From Microbacterium sp. MM2322 (lineage in GTDB: Bacteria; Actinomycetota; Actinomycetes; Actinomycetales; Microbacteriaceae), in NCBI RefSeq assembly GCF_964186585.1, contig NZ_OZ075067.1:1984001-2048000 (forward strand): a stretch of DNA of 64,000 nucleotides. Direction: 5' to 3'. Below, piece after piece: positions 49,820 to 57,769 of the stretch. The position numbers and the translations under genes were made by a program. The notes under the pieces are model-generated. The model had not been told where the DNA came from. It ran no database searches and saw only the letters and a program-made list of their open reading frames with translations. Every line of letters begins with the position of its first letter. Within the stretch, counting starts at the first letter, position 1.

Positions 49820-50959
49820 ATGGCATCGACGGCGTCCGCGTACCTGACCGGCTTCGGCCGCTACTTGCCGGGCGATCCGGTCGACAACGACGGCATCGTG
49901 AGCCGCCTCGGCGGCGACGATGCGGTGACCGCCCGCATCCGTCGTCGCGTGCTCGACGCGAACGGGATCCGTCAGCGTCACTACGCGCTCGACGAGCAGG
50001 GCGAGCCGACCGAGCTCAACGAAGAGCTCGCGGTCAAAGCCCTTACCGCCGCCCTCGACGACCGCGGCATCGAGGCGGGCGACCTGCGCATGCTCGCCAC
50101 CGCGACGACGATGGGCGACGTGCTCGTCCCCGGATTCGCGTCGATGGTGCACGGCCGCCTGGGCGGCGGGCCGATGCAGCTGCTGTCGGCGTCGGGCGTC
50201 TGCGCGTCGAGTCTTGCCGCACTGGATGCCGCCGTGTCGAAGATCAAGCTCGGCGACCACCCGCGCGCCGCGGTCGTCGGGTCGGAGCTGTCGAGCCGGA
50301 GCCTGCGCCAACGACGGTACGACGGCATCCGCGCCGGCATGGACTCGCACTTCCTCCGGTGGATGCTGTCGGACGGAGCCGGCGCGGTCGTCGTCGAGTT
50401 CCAGCCGCATCCCACCCGCCTGTCGCTCCGCGTCGATTGGGTGCGGCACGTGTCGCTCGCGCACGAGCACGACGTCTGCATGCGCGCCGGAATGGACGGC
50501 GCGGAGCCTATCGTCGGGTCGACGTGGCAGGACCTGCCGGTCGACGATGCGGCCGCGGCGGGAATGTTCCTGCTCCGCCAGGACGTCAGCATGCTCGACG
50601 ACCTCGCCGGCGCAGGGCTCGCCCAGTTCGAGGAACTCGTCGACATCGGGCTCGTCGACATCAGCCACCTCGACCACGTCATCTGCCATTACAGCACCAA
50701 CGCGTTCCGCGACCTCGCCTTCGACGGCCTCCGCAAGCGCGTCCCCACGCTCGACACCGACCGCTGGTTCTCGAACCTCGAAACGTGCGGCAACACGGGG
50801 TCGGCCAGCATCTTCATCGCGCTGGAAGAGGCGTTCCGCAGCGGACGCTTCGCCCCCGGCGAGACGATCCTCCTCGCCGTGCCCGAGTCGGGCCGGTTCT
50901 CGTTCGCGTTCGCCCATCTGACCGTCGTCGCCCCACCGCAGCAAGGAGCACCTTCATGA
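49820..50959 (+). CDS. 3-oxoacyl-ACP synthase III-like ketosynthase
   Basis: 379 aa thiolase-fold enzyme of the KAS III superfamily with an intact triad Cys128 (SASGVCASSL), His290 (VICHYST) and Asn325 (CGNTGSAS). The substrate-facing regions differ from housekeeping FabH, which is about 320 aa, and it is not in a fatty-acid operon. KAS III-like enzymes also do head-to-head condensations (OleA), or acyl transfer and starter formation in specialised metabolism. It is the first gene of a three-gene operon with the di-metal enzyme and a protein of unknown function. Confidence 0.9.
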   Translation: MASTASAYLTGFGRYLPGDPVDNDGIVSRLGGDDAVTARIRRRVLDANGIRQRHYALDEQGEPTELNEELAVKALTAALDDRGIEAGDLRMLATATTMGDVLVPGFASMVHGRLGGGPMQLLSASGVCASSLAALDAAVSKIKLGDHPRAAVVGSELSSRSLRQRRYDGIRAGMDSHFLRWMLSDGAGAVVVEFQPHPTRLSLRVDWVRHVSLAHEHDVCMRAGMDGAEPIVGSTWQDLPVDDAAAAGMFLLRQDVSMLDDLAGAGLAQFEELVDIGLVDISHLDHVICHYSTNAFRDLAFDGLRKRVPTLDTDRWFSNLETCGNTGSASIFIALEEAFRSGRFAPGETILLAVPESGRFSFAFAHLTVVAPPQQGAPS

Positions 50960-51627
50960 CCGCATCCGCCACCGTCGACACGCTCGCCGACCGCCTCGCC
51001 GCCGTCTGGACCGATCTCGAAGAGCACCTCTCCCGCGTACCGATCCTGCAGCGACTGGATGCCGGCACCGTCACCCTGCGCGACTACGAGCGGTTGCTCT
51101 TCAACCTGCGGCAGCAGGTGGTCGACGGGTCGCCGTGGATCTCGCGGGCGGCATCCAACTTCGACATCGCGCACTTCGATCTGCGCGCCGCGGCGATCAA
51201 GCACGCGGAAGAGGAGCACCGCGACTATCTGATGCTGGAGCGCGACTACGTGGCTATCGGTGGCACGCTGTCGGAGCTGCGCGCGGGGCGCAAGAACCTC
51301 GGGTCGGAGGCACTGTCGGGGTACATGTTCACCTACGCCGACCGGCCGAACCCGACGGGGCTGCTGGGCGCGATGTTCATCATCGAGGGACTCGGTGCGC
51401 AGCGCGCGGCGGGCTGGGCGAAGCGGTTCCAGGAGGTGCTCGGCCTCGCCGACAACCAGGTGAACTTCATGCGGTACCACGAGGTCGCCGACGGCAACCA
51501 CACGGGCGACCTCGAGGCGATCCTGACGTCGGGGATCATCACCGACGAGGACGCCGATGAGATCGTCCGATGCGCGCAGGTCGTCGCGCGGCTGTACGCG
51601 CTGCAGCTCGAAGAGCTGGATCGCTGA
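50956..51627 (+). CDS. Iron-containing redox enzyme family, haem-oxygenase-like fold
   Basis: 223 aa, all helical, related to the TenA/PqqC and haem-oxygenase-like di-metal oxidase group (UndA, SznF and CADD relatives). Candidate ligands follow the expected spacing: E85-x-x-H88 in HAEEEHRD, Glu144 in IIEGLGAQ, His175 in RYHEVADG, with His182/Asp185 just after. The ATG overlaps the ketosynthase stop by 4 bp (ATGA) and has AAGGAG upstream. UndA oxidatively decarboxylates fatty acids; by analogy this enzyme may modify the product of the ketosynthase (inferred). Confidence 0.85.
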   Translation: MTASATVDTLADRLAAVWTDLEEHLSRVPILQRLDAGTVTLRDYERLLFNLRQQVVDGSPWISRAASNFDIAHFDLRAAAIKHAEEEHRDYLMLERDYVAIGGTLSELRAGRKNLGSEALSGYMFTYADRPNPTGLLGAMFIIEGLGAQRAAGWAKRFQEVLGLADNQVNFMRYHEVADGNHTGDLEAILTSGIITDEDADEIVRCAQVVARLYALQLEELDR

Positions 51628-51628
51628 C

Positions 51629-52507
51629 GTGGCGAAGCGGCCGCCGCTCCCGGTGGTGCGGGAGTTCGTGAAGAGCGACCCGAGCATGTGGGAGGCCATC
51701 TACGCCGACCCGTCGGTGCCGCTCGACCGCGCCGTGATCCGGCAGATCATCAACGATCAGCGACGACTGTCGCGGCGGTGGCTGTACCCGGTCGCGCGGG
51801 TGTTCTCGCGCGTCGTCGTGGGGGTCGTGTCGGTCGTGAAGCGGGTGCTGCCGTTCCGGTGGATGCCGCTGTCGGTCATGGACGCGCTGTGCGTCTGGTT
51901 CCTGCGGCACTTCGTGTCGCCGAGCGCCGTGGACCTGTTGATCCGGCACTTCGTCGTCGAGACGAACCTCGTGAACTTCATCATCCGGAACACGCCCGTC
52001 GACATGGAGCCCGTGACGCTGCGGCCGACGGCGCTGTCGGGGCTCGGCGACTCGGCGGTCGTCGAGCACGACGTGAACGTCTACGACGTGCTGATCGCGC
52101 TCGACACCGTGCGGGTGACGCAGCGCGACGAGTTGAACTTCGCGCAGCTGGACATTCCGAAGCTGGATGCCGAGCGACACGTCCGCCGGCTGATCCGCCT
52201 CGACATCCAGACGGCGCTCACGTTCATGAACATCCCGTTCTCGATGGCGTTGACGGTCGAGGAGTACCGCCGGGCGGTGCACTCGATGAAGTTCGACGAC
52301 TCGTTCCTCGAGATCCTCACGACGATCACGGGCGACGACACGTTCCGCGCGTGGAAGGTCGGCGCGCTGAGCCTCTGGATGGACTCGAACGTCGACGTTC
52401 CGCAGATGGTCTACCGGCACGCGCTCGTCTGCGAATACGCGCACGCGCACCTGGTGAAGCTCGCCGGCGGCGAGTACCCGCGCGACACTCCGGCGACGTT
52501 CGATTGA
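51629..52507 (+). CDS. Unrecognised protein of the ketosynthase/di-metal operon
   Basis: 292 aa. I cannot name its family with confidence. It has an amphipathic, hydrophobic stretch (VARVFSRVVVGVVSVVKRVLP, about residues 50-72) that may touch the membrane, and His-containing helices (ADLLIRHFVVETNLVNFIIRN-like near 110-130 and VYRHALVCEYAHAHLVKLAGG near 255-280). The GTG starts 1 nt after the preceding stop. Constant association with the two upstream enzymes would imply a third step or a scaffold role. Confidence 0.72.
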   Translation: MAKRPPLPVVREFVKSDPSMWEAIYADPSVPLDRAVIRQIINDQRRLSRRWLYPVARVFSRVVVGVVSVVKRVLPFRWMPLSVMDALCVWFLRHFVSPSAVDLLIRHFVVETNLVNFIIRNTPVDMEPVTLRPTALSGLGDSAVVEHDVNVYDVLIALDTVRVTQRDELNFAQLDIPKLDAERHVRRLIRLDIQTALTFMNIPFSMALTVEEYRRAVHSMKFDDSFLEILTTITGDDTFRAWKVGALSLWMDSNVDVPQMVYRHALVCEYAHAHLVKLAGGEYPRDTPATFD

Positions 52508-52510
52508 GGG

Positions 52511-52909
52511 TCAGCCGCGCTGCATGAGGCGTTCGGGCGTCGGGTACAGCGTGAAGCCGAACTTCTCGTAGAGTCCGTGCGCGTCCTGCGTGACGAGGAG
52601 GATGCGCTTCAGGTTCAGCGGCTCGAGGGTTGCAACGACCGTGCCGGCGAGCGCCTGGCCGACTCCCCTGCCACGCGCATCGGGATCGACGTAGACGTCG
52701 CAGAGCCAGGCGAAGGTCGCGTGGTCGGTGACGACGCGGGCGTAGCCGAGGGGCGTGCCGTCGTCGTCGAGCGCGCAGAAGTTCAGCGACCCCTGCGCGG
52801 CGCGCTCGACCACGTCGCGGCTGCGGCCGAGCGCCCAGTAGGCGTCTTCGGACAGCCAGCGGTGGACGGTCTCGAGGTCGATCTCCGCGAGGTCCGTCGT
52901 GACCCTCAT
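52511..52909 (-). CDS. GNAT-family N-acetyltransferase
   Basis: 132 aa single-domain acetyltransferase. The acetyl-CoA loop is VYVDPDARGRGVGQALAGTVVATLE (about residues 70-94, Q/RxxGxG/A read as RGRGVGQA), and GLYEKFGFTLYP is the conserved C-terminal motif. It probably acetylates a small amine. ATG 52909 overlaps the DUF1266 gene stop (ATGA). Confidence 0.9.
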   Translation of the reverse strand: MRVTTDLAEIDLETVHRWLSEDAYWALGRSRDVVERAAQGSLNFCALDDDGTPLGYARVVTDHATFAWLCDVYVDPDARGRGVGQALAGTVVATLEPLNLKRILLVTQDAHGLYEKFGFTLYPTPERLMQRG

Positions 52910-53964
52910 GCCGGGTCCACCTGCGCGGCGCCGACGGTGGGCCACGCGATGGATGCCGCGGGCCAGGCGGACGCGCGCAGCTCGGCGAGCGCGTCGCGCT
53001 GGCTCTGGACCGACTGCAGCGAGTCGGTGCGGAAGGCGCGGGCGATGACGACGTCGCGCCAGTACTCGTCCCAGCTCCGGTAGGTGCTGAAGGCCCGCTC
53101 CGCGAGAAGTTCGAGGAGCTCCCACGCCTTCTCGGCCGTGAGGTAGCCGACGACGTAGGAGTATCGGACACCACCGACCGCCCGCTCGATGTCGGCGGCG
53201 AGCAGATTGCGGGCCGGCCGATCGTCGGTGCTCTGGGCGAGGTCCTGGATGTCGAAGACGGCGACCCCGGTGAGCGAGGCGATGCGGGACATCATGTGGG
53301 CGGCGCCGTCGCTCTCGGCGACCTCGGCGAACCGCGAGGAGTTCCACCCCAGTGTGAGCGTGTCGGCGACGAGCAGTTCCGCGTCGGAGGCCGACACGAT
53401 CCGGAACTGCTCATCGAGGGACGAACGCAGTTCACGGAGGGAGGAGATGGACATGGCCGGCCAGGGCGACCCCTTCTCGCCGTCGTTGTACTTGGTGCGG
53501 ATGGCCTGCGGCAGCTCGGCGAAGGTCGGGGTGAACGCAAGCGAGGAGTTCCACCCGCGGATCGCGAAGTCGCTGACGGCGTCGAGTGCGAGGACCTGCT
53601 GTTGGTGCTCCGTCACCGCCGGGATGCCGGTGAGCTGGCGGTAACGCTTCTGCGCGCGACGCGGCGCACCGGCATCCACGAAGGTCATCGCGGACGCGAT
53701 CACGCTCAGGGCGATGCCCATACCGAACGCGAAGAAGAGGAAATTGACGACGAGGTCGTCGGAGCCGAACTGGTCGAGCGAGTACGAGAACGCGGCGATG
53801 CCGAAGGGGGCGGCGATCGCGGTCACGAGGAGAGCACGTCGACCGTTCGCGCTCGGATTGGCCCTGCGACGCGCTTCGAGCATCTTGCCGTACTTGCGTC
53901 GCGCCCTCACCGGGTATTCGACGTCACCGGGGTGGTTCTGCAGAGTGCTCACGGGATCGGCCAC
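52906..53964 (-). CDS. DUF1266-containing membrane protein
   Basis: 352 aa. Two helices (about residues 35-52 and 62-86) in an N-terminal membrane region precede a long soluble part. Its end (YVVGYLTAEKAWELLELLAERAFSTYRSWDEYWRDVVIARAFR) matches DUF1266, with the WDE/YWRDVVIAR pattern. Function unknown. The GTG start at 53964 has CAGGAT 6 nt upstream. The GNAT gene is coupled behind it. Confidence 0.8.
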   Translation of the reverse strand: MADPVSTLQNHPGDVEYPVRARRKYGKMLEARRRANPSANGRRALLVTAIAAPFGIAAFSYSLDQFGSDDLVVNFLFFAFGMGIALSVIASAMTFVDAGAPRRAQKRYRQLTGIPAVTEHQQQVLALDAVSDFAIRGWNSSLAFTPTFAELPQAIRTKYNDGEKGSPWPAMSISSLRELRSSLDEQFRIVSASDAELLVADTLTLGWNSSRFAEVAESDGAAHMMSRIASLTGVAVFDIQDLAQSTDDRPARNLLAADIERAVGGVRYSYVVGYLTAEKAWELLELLAERAFSTYRSWDEYWRDVVIARAFRTDSLQSVQSQRDALAELRASAWPAASIAWPTVGAAQVDPA

Positions 53965-53990
53965 CCGACCATCCTGGCACCCCGCGCGCG

Positions 53991-55376
53991 TCACGCCGGC
54001 ACGACGAGCGTGTTCAGCGAATCCGCCGGCAGGGTCACCTCGAGCGCGCGTCCGTTGATGAGGAACGACATCGACATCTCTTCGCCGAGGTCGTTCTGGA
54101 CGACGATGATGAGGCTGCCGTCGGGGTTGCGGAACGCGAGCTGGTTCTCGTGGCCGGTGTAGCTGAGGGTCGGGATGCGGCGCGCCCCGGGCGCGACGAC
54201 GTGCGAGACGTGTTTGAGGACGTAGAGCTCGTGGTTGAGCGTGTAGGTGCGGGTGTCGGCATCCACCGTCACGAGGGAGTTCTGCGCCCAGCCCCACCGG
54301 CTGACGCCGCCGCGGAGCAGCGACATGTTCCAGTACATGTAGGCGGTCGCGCCGTGCTGCAGGAAGTGCGTCATGAGCGACCAGGCGTGGCGGGCGAGGC
54401 GCCAGTCGTTGCGGCCGTCGCCGCACTCCTGCTCGGTCTGATAGATCGGCAGCTCGGGGTGATGGCGGTGCAGGTACGGCACGGCGCCCTTGCCCGCCCA
54501 CTGCGCACCGATCCCGGAGATGTGTGGGGCGGCGGACGCGTCGGCGAGGACCCGCTCGACGAGGCCGTCGTCGGCGCGTTCGAGCGTGCCGAGGAACACG
54601 TCGACACCGCGCGAGGCCATCTCGGGCCCGAGGCGGCGGACGAACGCGGCGAGTCCCTCCGGCGTCCACGTGCAGCTCGGGAAGACCTGCGCCGAGTTGA
54701 ACTCGTTCTGCGGCATGACCATCGTGATCGGGATGCCGAGCTCGGCATACGCGTCGACGAATCGTCCGAAGTAGGCGGCGTACGCGGCGAGCGTGTCGTC
54801 GTCGAGCCGCATCATGTCGGCGCCCTCGGCGCCGAGCTGGTCGTCGCGGATGCCATTGTCGATGTCGGGGTTGAGGAGGTTGGCCCGGGCGGCGGCGTAG
54901 TGGCCGTTCGTCTTCATCCAGGTGGGCGGGCTCCAGGGCGACGCCCAGAGGGTGAGCTCGGGCTGGTGGCGCTGCGCGGCCCGGATGAACGGGATGAGCG
55001 CCTCATGGTCGTGCGCGATCGAGAAGTCCTCGAGGGCGAGGTCACCGGGGGTCTCGTCATAGCTGTACCAGTCGGTCGAGAAGTCGTTGGCGCCGACGGG
55101 CATGCGGCAGCGGGTGAGGTTCACGCCGGTGCCGGGTTCGAAGAGCTCTCGGAGGACGGCATCCCGATCGTTCTCGCTGAGGTGGGCGAGGGAGGTCCAG
55201 CCGAGCTCGTTGAACGAGGCTCCGAAGCCCTCGATCGTCTGCTGCGGCTCGTCGGTCTGCAGGAACACCGAGGGCATGCTGCGGACGTCGCCGAGGACGG
55301 GCGCTGCGAGCTCCTGCCACGGGGCGTGCTCCGTGGTGCTGATCCAGCGGATGGGTGCGGATGTCGGCGGCGCCAT
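53991..55376 (-). CDS. GH30-family glycoside hydrolase (glucosylceramidase-like)
   Basis: 461 aa. A (beta/alpha)8 barrel with the GH30 opening TIEGFGASFNELGWTSLAHLSENDR (about residues 47-71), acid/base Glu225 in MPQNEFNSAQ and a nucleophile at Glu315 (QTEQE); a C-terminal beta domain completes the fold. No signal peptide is visible, so it may act inside the cell on an imported glycoside or oligosaccharide. ATG 55376 has GGGAGAGCAC directly upstream. The divergent TetR at 55456 and the palindrome at 55414-55437 indicate substrate-induced control. Confidence 0.91.
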   Translation of the reverse strand: MAPPTSAPIRWISTTEHAPWQELAAPVLGDVRSMPSVFLQTDEPQQTIEGFGASFNELGWTSLAHLSENDRDAVLRELFEPGTGVNLTRCRMPVGANDFSTDWYSYDETPGDLALEDFSIAHDHEALIPFIRAAQRHQPELTLWASPWSPPTWMKTNGHYAAARANLLNPDIDNGIRDDQLGAEGADMMRLDDDTLAAYAAYFGRFVDAYAELGIPITMVMPQNEFNSAQVFPSCTWTPEGLAAFVRRLGPEMASRGVDVFLGTLERADDGLVERVLADASAAPHISGIGAQWAGKGAVPYLHRHHPELPIYQTEQECGDGRNDWRLARHAWSLMTHFLQHGATAYMYWNMSLLRGGVSRWGWAQNSLVTVDADTRTYTLNHELYVLKHVSHVVAPGARRIPTLSYTGHENQLAFRNPDGSLIIVVQNDLGEEMSMSFLINGRALEVTLPADSLNTLVVPA

Positions 55377-55413
55377 GTGCTCTCCCGTGAGTCGTGTGCG
55401 ATCACCATATCTC

Positions 55414-55437
55414 AAAACCCAACGTGCATTGTGTTTT
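55414..55437. promoter_or_regulatory. Large inverted repeat between GH30 and TetR, probable operator
   Basis: Arms AAAACCCAACG and CATTGTGTTTT flank TG, a 24-bp site with two mismatches per arm. It is AT-rich in GC-rich surroundings and lies between the divergent starts at 55376 and 55456, just upstream of the -10 of the TetR gene (TAGGCT, 55444-55449). Both genes should be controlled from it. Confidence 0.6.
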
Positions 55438-55455
55438 CGTGGTTAGGCTGGACGC

Positions 55456-56061
55456 ATGACGAAGCGCGGACCCTACGCGAAGACAGCCGCGCGCCAGCGT
55501 GAGATCCTCGACGCCGCCGGCGAGGTGTTCGCGACGCACGGCTACCGCGCCGGGTCGTTGAAAGAGATCGCGGATCGGGTCGGCATCGACGCGTCGACGA
55601 TCCTGCACCACTTCGCGAACAAGAGCGTGCTGCTGCAGCGGGTGCTCGAGGACCGCGACGCGCTGACGCCGGTGGATGCCGCGCCGCAGCCGGCCGCGGG
55701 GCCCGCCGACACGCCCCGCGCGTTCCTGCGCCTGGCGCGGGCGAACGAGAAGATCCCCGGGATCGTGGAGCTGTACACGCTCCTGGCGGCCGAGTCGGCG
55801 ACGCCGGGGCATCCGAGTCACCAGTACTTCCACGACCGGTACGCGCGGGTGCGGGCCGAGTTCACGGCTGCGTTCCGCGAGATGGCGGATGCCGGGTTGC
55901 TGCGCCCGGGCGTAGACCCCGAGTTCGCGGCGGTGTCGACCCTCGCGGTGTGGGACGGCGCGCAGGTGCAGTGGATGCACGACCCCGACGCCGTTGACGT
56001 GACCGAGACCCTGCGGCGCCAGCTCGAGCTGCTGACGACGGTGGAGCTCAAAGACGCCTGA
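55456..56061 (+). CDS. TetR-family regulator divergent from GH30
   Basis: 201 aa. The HTH is RQREILDAAGEVFATHGYRAGSLKEIADRVGIDASTILHHFANKSVLLQRVLEDRD (about residues 13-68), followed by a TetR_C_6-like ligand domain. TAGGCT at 55444-55449 ends 6 nt before the ATG, giving a leaderless start. It probably represses the GH30 gene and itself, released by a sugar or glycoside (inferred). Confidence 0.92.
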   Translation: MTKRGPYAKTAARQREILDAAGEVFATHGYRAGSLKEIADRVGIDASTILHHFANKSVLLQRVLEDRDALTPVDAAPQPAAGPADTPRAFLRLARANEKIPGIVELYTLLAAESATPGHPSHQYFHDRYARVRAEFTAAFREMADAGLLRPGVDPEFAAVSTLAVWDGAQVQWMHDPDAVDVTETLRRQLELLTTVELKDA

Positions 56062-56128
56062 CCCCCGGGCCGCGCGAGGTAGCGTGATCGAAGGCGATCG
56101 CCCGAGTCGCCGAGGGCCTGGGGGAACG

Positions 56129-56419
56129 ATGTCACAGACGCCGACGAGCGCACGACCGATCAGCTCGGCCGTCGAGCCCAAGAAGGGCCTCGCGATCGCG
56201 GCGCTCGTGGTCGGCATCGCCGCCTTCCTCACCGGACTCATCCCGTGGCTGGGTCTTCTGCTCGGCCTCACGGCGTTCGCGCTCGGTGTCCTCGCCCTCA
56301 CGCGCGGGCAGTCGAAGGTGTTCGCGCTCGTGGGTGGCTCTCTCGGCGCGATCGCGGCCGTCACGGGGCTGATCACGACGAGCGCTCTGATGATTTGGCT
56401 CCTGAGCGGGAACGCCTGA
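56129..56419 (+). CDS. DUF4190-like small membrane protein
   Basis: 96 aa. Two membrane helices (about residues 22-58 in two parts, and 65-90) separated by the short ALGVLALTRGQSKV turn fit DUF4190. ATG 56129 has GGGGGAACG upstream. A -10 like TAGCGT (near 56079) would give a leader of about 40 nt, so this gene is not leaderless. Function unknown. Confidence 0.8.
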   Translation: MSQTPTSARPISSAVEPKKGLAIAALVVGIAAFLTGLIPWLGLLLGLTAFALGVLALTRGQSKVFALVGGSLGAIAAVTGLITTSALMIWLLSGNA

Positions 56420-56460
56420 GGCTCTTCTCGCCGGGGCATCCGTCCCGCTACGGTGGCCGC

Positions 56461-56850
56461 ATGAGCGACACGGCAGCAGGGTGGTACGACGACGGATCCG
56501 GCACGATGCGGTGGTGGGACGGGAAGGCCTGGACCGACCAGACGCAGCCGCCTTCTCCCCCGCAGGCCGGTCTCGCGGGTTTCGTCGCGCAGGCGCAGGC
56601 CGACGCCGTAGCCGGTGCACAGCCGCGGCAGGCGCCGGCCGGCATGAGCTATGTCGTGCTGCAGGTCGTGCTCAAGGAGAAGATGTGGGGCAGCGGCTCC
56701 AACAACCTCATCGAGCTCGAGGCGGCGATCAACAATCAGGCCGCGCTCGGGTACCGCCTGCACACGATCTCGACCTCGTCGTCGGCGAGCACCGGGTTCG
56801 GCGGCGGCGACCGGATTCAGGCGACGATGGTGTTCGAGAAACTGGTGTGA
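56461..56850 (+). CDS. DUF2510 + DUF4177 protein
   Basis: 129 aa. The N-terminal WYDDGSGTMRWWDGKAWTDQT is a clear DUF2510 (actinobacterial WW-like) motif. After a Gln/Ala-rich linker, YVVLQVVLKEKMWGSGSNNLIELEAAINNQAALGYRLHTISTSSSAST matches DUF4177. TACGGT (56449-56454) ends 6 nt before the ATG. The function of either domain is unknown; DUF2510 is common at the cytosolic face of Actinobacteria. Confidence 0.88.
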   Translation: MSDTAAGWYDDGSGTMRWWDGKAWTDQTQPPSPPQAGLAGFVAQAQADAVAGAQPRQAPAGMSYVVLQVVLKEKMWGSGSNNLIELEAAINNQAALGYRLHTISTSSSASTGFGGGDRIQATMVFEKLV

Positions 56851-56857
56851 GCGGGGC

Positions 56858-57679
56858 TCAGCCCAGCGCCACCATCTCCGCGCTTCGGTCCCACAGCTGG
56901 CGCGCGAGGTCATCGTCGGTGCCGAGCTTGTGCGTCTTCGTGACGCGGTCGTTCTCGTAGTACGCGCCGGGCAGCCAGTCCTGGCCCGGCGTGCCGTCGG
57001 CGAGGAAGACGAGCCGCTTGCCGCCCTCGTCGGTCGTCGTCAGCAGGCGCTTCGCGAGGGGGTTGTGGTACATGAACCGGAACGGTCCGGTCAGGTTGCC
57101 CGCGAACCCGGTCGCGACGACGCCGGGGTGGAACGCTCCGGCTGAGACGCCCTCGCTTCCCCATCGGCGCTGCAGTTCGCGCGTGAAGAGGATGTTGGCG
57201 AGCTTCGCGTTGCCGTACGCGACCCGGCCCGAGTAGCGGCGAGCGCCGTTGAGGTCGGCGATGTCGAAGCGGGAGAACAGGCGCGCGGCGGCGCTCGCGG
57301 TCTGGACGACGGAGGCTCCGCTGTCGACCAGCCGTTCGTGCAGCAGGTTCGTGAGCAGGAAGGGGCCGAGGTGGTTCACCTGGAACGTCTGCTCGAACCC
57401 GTCGGTGGTGAGCATGCGCGGACCGAAGATGCCGCCGGCGTTGTTGGCGAGCACATCGATGCGCGGGTACGCCGCGAGCAACTCGTCGGCGAGGCGGCGG
57501 ACCTGCGCCAGGTCGGCGAAGTCGGCGAGGTGGTGCGGCATCCCGAGCTCATCCGCGACCGCCCGGGTCTTCTCGGGTGAGCGTCCGACGAGGATGACGC
57601 GGTGGCCCTTCGAGACGAGCTGACGGGATGCCGCGGCTCCGATACCGTCGCTGGCGCCGGTGATGACGATTGTTCGCAT
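56858..57679 (-). CDS. SDR-family oxidoreductase (retinol dehydrogenase-like)
   Basis: 273 aa. VITGASDGIGAAASRQL (residues 4-20) is the cofactor motif, VLANNAGGIFGPRMLTTDGFEQTFQVNHLGPFLLTNLL the family centre, and the catalytic YGNAK motif replaces the usual YxxSK-type context. It belongs to the WWOX/retinol-dehydrogenase-like branch. The substrate is not predictable. It is convergent with the DUF2510 gene (7-bp gap). Confidence 0.9.
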   Translation of the reverse strand: MRTIVITGASDGIGAAASRQLVSKGHRVILVGRSPEKTRAVADELGMPHHLADFADLAQVRRLADELLAAYPRIDVLANNAGGIFGPRMLTTDGFEQTFQVNHLGPFLLTNLLHERLVDSGASVVQTASAAARLFSRFDIADLNGARRYSGRVAYGNAKLANILFTRELQRRWGSEGVSAGAFHPGVVATGFAGNLTGPFRFMYHNPLAKRLLTTTDEGGKRLVFLADGTPGQDWLPGAYYENDRVTKTHKLGTDDDLARQLWDRSAEMVALG

Positions 57680-57769
57680 CCTGCGAGTGTCACACCTTCT
57701 CGCACCCTCGGGGCCGCTCTTGACGATGCCGGTGCCGTGTGGCTCGGCCCTGACAGCGAAGCGGATGCG

